DNA of 64,000 bases from Micromussa lordhowensis (Eukaryota > Cnidaria > Anthozoa > Scleractinia > Lobophylliidae), in assembly GCA_964020085.1 (NCBI GenBank), contig OZ026607.1:18250557-18314556 (forward strand), read 5' to 3'. The position numbers were made by a program, and so were the translations under genes. The notes under the pieces were generated by a model, which made no database searches, had not been told where the DNA came from, and was given only the letters and a program-made list of their open reading frames with translations. Shown here one piece after another: positions 62,201 through 64,000 of this stretch. How positions within the stretch are numbered: the first letter of the stretch is position 1; each line of letters starts with the position of its first letter.

Positions 62201-63607
62201 GGTATTTCGAGGAGTCGAGAATCCACAATACTATTTTATTCCTATATAACTATTTCTATTAATTATTTTCTAGACTAGACACATAAATGATAAAGCTAAT
62301 GCGTTTCAAGTCGATACATACAAAGTGATTGGAAGCGCCTAAAGGCAAAATAATTTATTTCTTTTTTTTAGTTCCGCCGCGAAAACAGCGCAGAGAGAGA
62401 ACAACGTTTACCAAATCTCAGCTTGAAATCCTGGAAGAGCTCTTCGCGAAAACAAAATATCCTGACGTCTTCATGAGAGAAGAAGTTGCAAATAAAATCA
62501 ATCTTCCTGAGAGCCGAGTTCAGGTAAAAATATGTCCGCATGGTTTTACTACATGTATTATTTGTTTCCGGACTGGTCAGCTCAGCACGTTTGTTACAGG
62601 GGTGGGGTGGGGGGTTTGCTAGATCAGTATAGTTCAATTTGGATATATTTTGAAATTCTAACTTGGCTCCGAGGCATGAAGGAATAAAACCAATCACCCC
62701 TCAACGAACCTTGTTTTTTTTTCCCTTAATCTTGTAGCCAAGTACGAATTTTGGCCTATTGAAACTACGTGTCATTTCTACATTGTTGAATTACACGTCA
62801 CAAGTTGGGAAACGAGAATTGAAAACTAAAGCTCTTTCTCATCTTTGCGCAAGGCTGAATCAATGGCATAAATCAAGAAACACTAATCGGTCCTAATCAT
62901 TTTCCTGAATAAGATCATACATTTGTTTTAATACTAGTTAGGAGAATCTAGTGATTGATCAAGACAATATTTCCTACTTGATGATTTCTATATTCTCATT
63001 ACCAGTTCCTTTAGTAATGAACTGATGTTTAAAGGAGAAGTTGAACGTTGATCACTCTCGAGGCTTGGAATATCCGAATTGTTGATATGGCAGCCTACAT
63101 TGTTTTATTATATCTCATCGTATTTTATTTTAATTTTTTTTTTGTCAGGTTTGGTTTAAAAATAAGCGAGCCAAATATCGACAGCAGAAAAAACAGCAAC
63201 ATTCAATACAGAATAAATCAGACGCAGAGAAAAGAAAGACTTCCCCACCCCCACCCCCACCCCAACCGGATCAAGCCAGAGCTACCGAGAAAATAGCCAA
63301 CGCACTCAATTTTAGAGGAGTCACATTACCGCAGGCCGATGTGGCAGAGCTGCTAAAGCAAAACTGTCAAACTCTAGCAAGCATCCAGAGGCAAGGAAGT
63401 TATCAGCCCTCCAGATCAGTCAATAACAGCTTTGAAAGCTTTCTGGCCGACTTAACTACCGCTGCACTGCAACCCGCCCAATTTCATTCAAGCAAAGTGC
63501 AAGGGTTCCCAAATGCTGCCAGCCTTGCTGCACCGATCTCAGGCACTATGGCAATCAACCCGGGTTTACAAGCCAATTATTTCACGTCTGTCACGATGCA
63601 ACACTGA
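59212..63607 (+). CDS. otx: Otx paralog 4: Otx-class homeodomain transcription factor (3 exons, main form)
   Basis: Exons 59212-59314, 62372-62523 and 63149-63607 join to 237 codons plus stop, intron phases 1 and 0. Exon 1 starts [18 protein letters not shown], weakly similar to paralog 2 ([13 protein letters not shown]). The homeodomain is at about residues 40-99 (preceded by PPRK), with [19 protein letters not shown] in helix 2 (Val28, Asn36 unlike the other copies) and recognition helix [13 protein letters not shown] with Lys50, Asn51 and Lys52. The tail is Gln/Lys-rich with a proline run coded by CCCCCA repeats, has the [16 protein letters not shown] motif of paralogs 2 and 3, lacks WSP, and ends with ANYFTS then VTMQH. 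It is the most divergent of the four. Exon 1 is the least certain part, but its phase, donor and 5' flank match the other copies. Alternative first exon: 60232-60307. Confidence 0.9.
60054..60135 (+). promoter_or_regulatory. GGATTA and TAATCC sites upstream of alternative exon, paralog 4
   Basis: GGATTA at 60054-60059 and TAATCC at 60130-60135, about 180 and 100 bp before the alternative start codon. The second sits in ATAATCCGT, the same 9-mer as at 33433-33441 in paralog 2. Confidence 0.3.
60232..60307 (+). CDS. otx: Candidate alternative first coding exon of Otx paralog 4 (Trp/Cys N-terminus)
   Basis: ATG opens 25 codons starting [17 protein letters not shown] and ending at a phase-1 donor (GGAG|GTAAAT), matching exon 2 at 62372 (2064 bp on). 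It has the same length as the paralog 3 segment (76 bp) and keeps Phe3, Trp5, Tyr8, Gly-Cys and Gln-Cys at aligned positions. The first cysteine of the cluster is Tyr here and the C-terminal half has diverged. Splicing to exons 2 and 3 gives a 228-residue protein. Weaker than the paralog 2/3 pair on its own, but position, length, phase and aligned residues agree. Confidence 0.65.
61481..61762. mobile_element. MITE with terminal inverted repeats in intron 1 of paralog 4
   Basis: The ends pair through GGAGAAATTTGAAAACGCA at the left (about 61500) and TGCGTTTTCAAATTTCTCC at the right (about 61724-61742). The interior repeats CGAAAAGCTCC twice. An open frame at 61478-61720 runs through the element but codes nothing recognisable. 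Confidence 0.7.
63243..63263 (+). repeat. (CCCCCA)n tract inside the coding exon of paralog 4
   Basis: Four C runs of 4-5 separated by single A encode the proline run in the tail. The complementary strand has four G runs with 1-nt loops, the pattern of a G-quadruplex. Confidence 0.85.
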
Positions 63608-63730
63608 TTTCACTCAGTAATACTAGATTACCTGAGGTCAAGAATTGACCGCATTCATAACGATGGAAACTGAAAGTAATAATTTACTCGCATAGAAAAA
63701 TGCCAGAGAGTTAATAACGCATTAGAAAAC

Positions 63731-63894
63731 AGACCAATTTCGATATATTAAAATTCAGCCTAACACAATAGACCTCAGCACGAGGCTCTGGGGAATAAAC
63801 CCCACAAACTCTGTAGTTATTCCCCAGAGCCTGGTACTGAGGTCTATTGTTTTAGGCTGAATTTCAATATATCGAAATTGGTCTATTGACATCT
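63731..63894. mobile_element. Palindromic MITE, copy B
   Basis: Same family as 41118-41277. The arms run AGACCAATTTCGATATA to GAGGCTCTGGGGAATAA and back. The centre reads CCCCACAAACTCTGTAGT, the reverse complement of the copy A centre, so the two were inserted or flipped in opposite orientation. It lies 124 bp after the stop of paralog 4, so it may be transcribed in its 3' UTR. Confidence 0.8.
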
Positions 63895-64000
63895 CGGTTA
63901 TTCATCCCCCAGTCCTTTCTCGAATTTCACTTCAGTGCGTACGAACAATAGCACCAAAACGAGGTTGGGGTGGACATTTTCATACATTTGTTGTATTTTT

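Noticed and set aside
1..64000. CRISPR arrays, operons, prokaryotic promoters
   Set aside because: None seen. The introns, splice sites and repeats show animal nuclear DNA.

Overview
The window is animal nuclear DNA: AT-rich, with genes split by introns with canonical GT/AG borders, long intergenic stretches, and many fold-back and MITE-like repeats. The only recognisable host genes are four Otx-class (K50, paired-like) homeobox genes in head-to-tail array on the + strand. Several Otx genes clustered in one place is an anthozoan cnidarian trait (a clustered otx trio is known in Nematostella). The style of the palindromic repeats suggests a stony coral or close relative. Species is not determined.

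Layout. 1-8.0 kb: no recognisable gene. 8.03-12.2 kb: Otx paralog 1, the most canonical copy (bilaterian-like N-terminus, WSP motif). 12.2-32.5 kb: about 20 kb with no convincing gene, carrying fold-back elements at 18.3-19.5 kb, related palindromic repeats at 29.8 and 30.3 kb, and a hammerhead-ribozyme-like fragment of Penelope-element type at 30.5 kb. 32.5-36.6 kb: paralog 2. 36.6-48.8 kb: fold-back elements, a 160-bp palindromic MITE and a decayed minus-strand non-LTR retrotransposon (43.0-44.35 kb). 48.8-53.2 kb: paralog 3. 53.2-59.2 kb: no gene seen. 59.2-63.6 kb: paralog 4, followed by a second copy of the palindromic MITE.

All four genes share one architecture: a short N-terminal exon, a phase-1 intron a few residues before the homeodomain, a 152-bp exon 2 holding homeodomain positions 1-46, a phase-0 intron between positions 46 and 47, and a last exon with the recognition helix and tail. 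They are therefore tandem duplicates. Paralogs 2-4 share a derived tail motif and have lost the WSP motif. Paralogs 3 and 4 also share a Lys at homeodomain position 52.

The most interesting observation is a second, unlabelled set of exons. Within intron 1 of paralogs 2, 3 and 4 lies a conserved 73-76 bp open segment that starts with ATG, ends in a phase-1 GT donor and encodes a short Trp/Cys-rich peptide. It fits as an alternative first exon that would replace the normal N-terminus, presumably from an internal promoter. Each has at least one TAATCC/GGATTA site (the Otx/Bicoid-class K50 target) within about 240 bp upstream, which suggests auto- or cross-regulation in the cluster.
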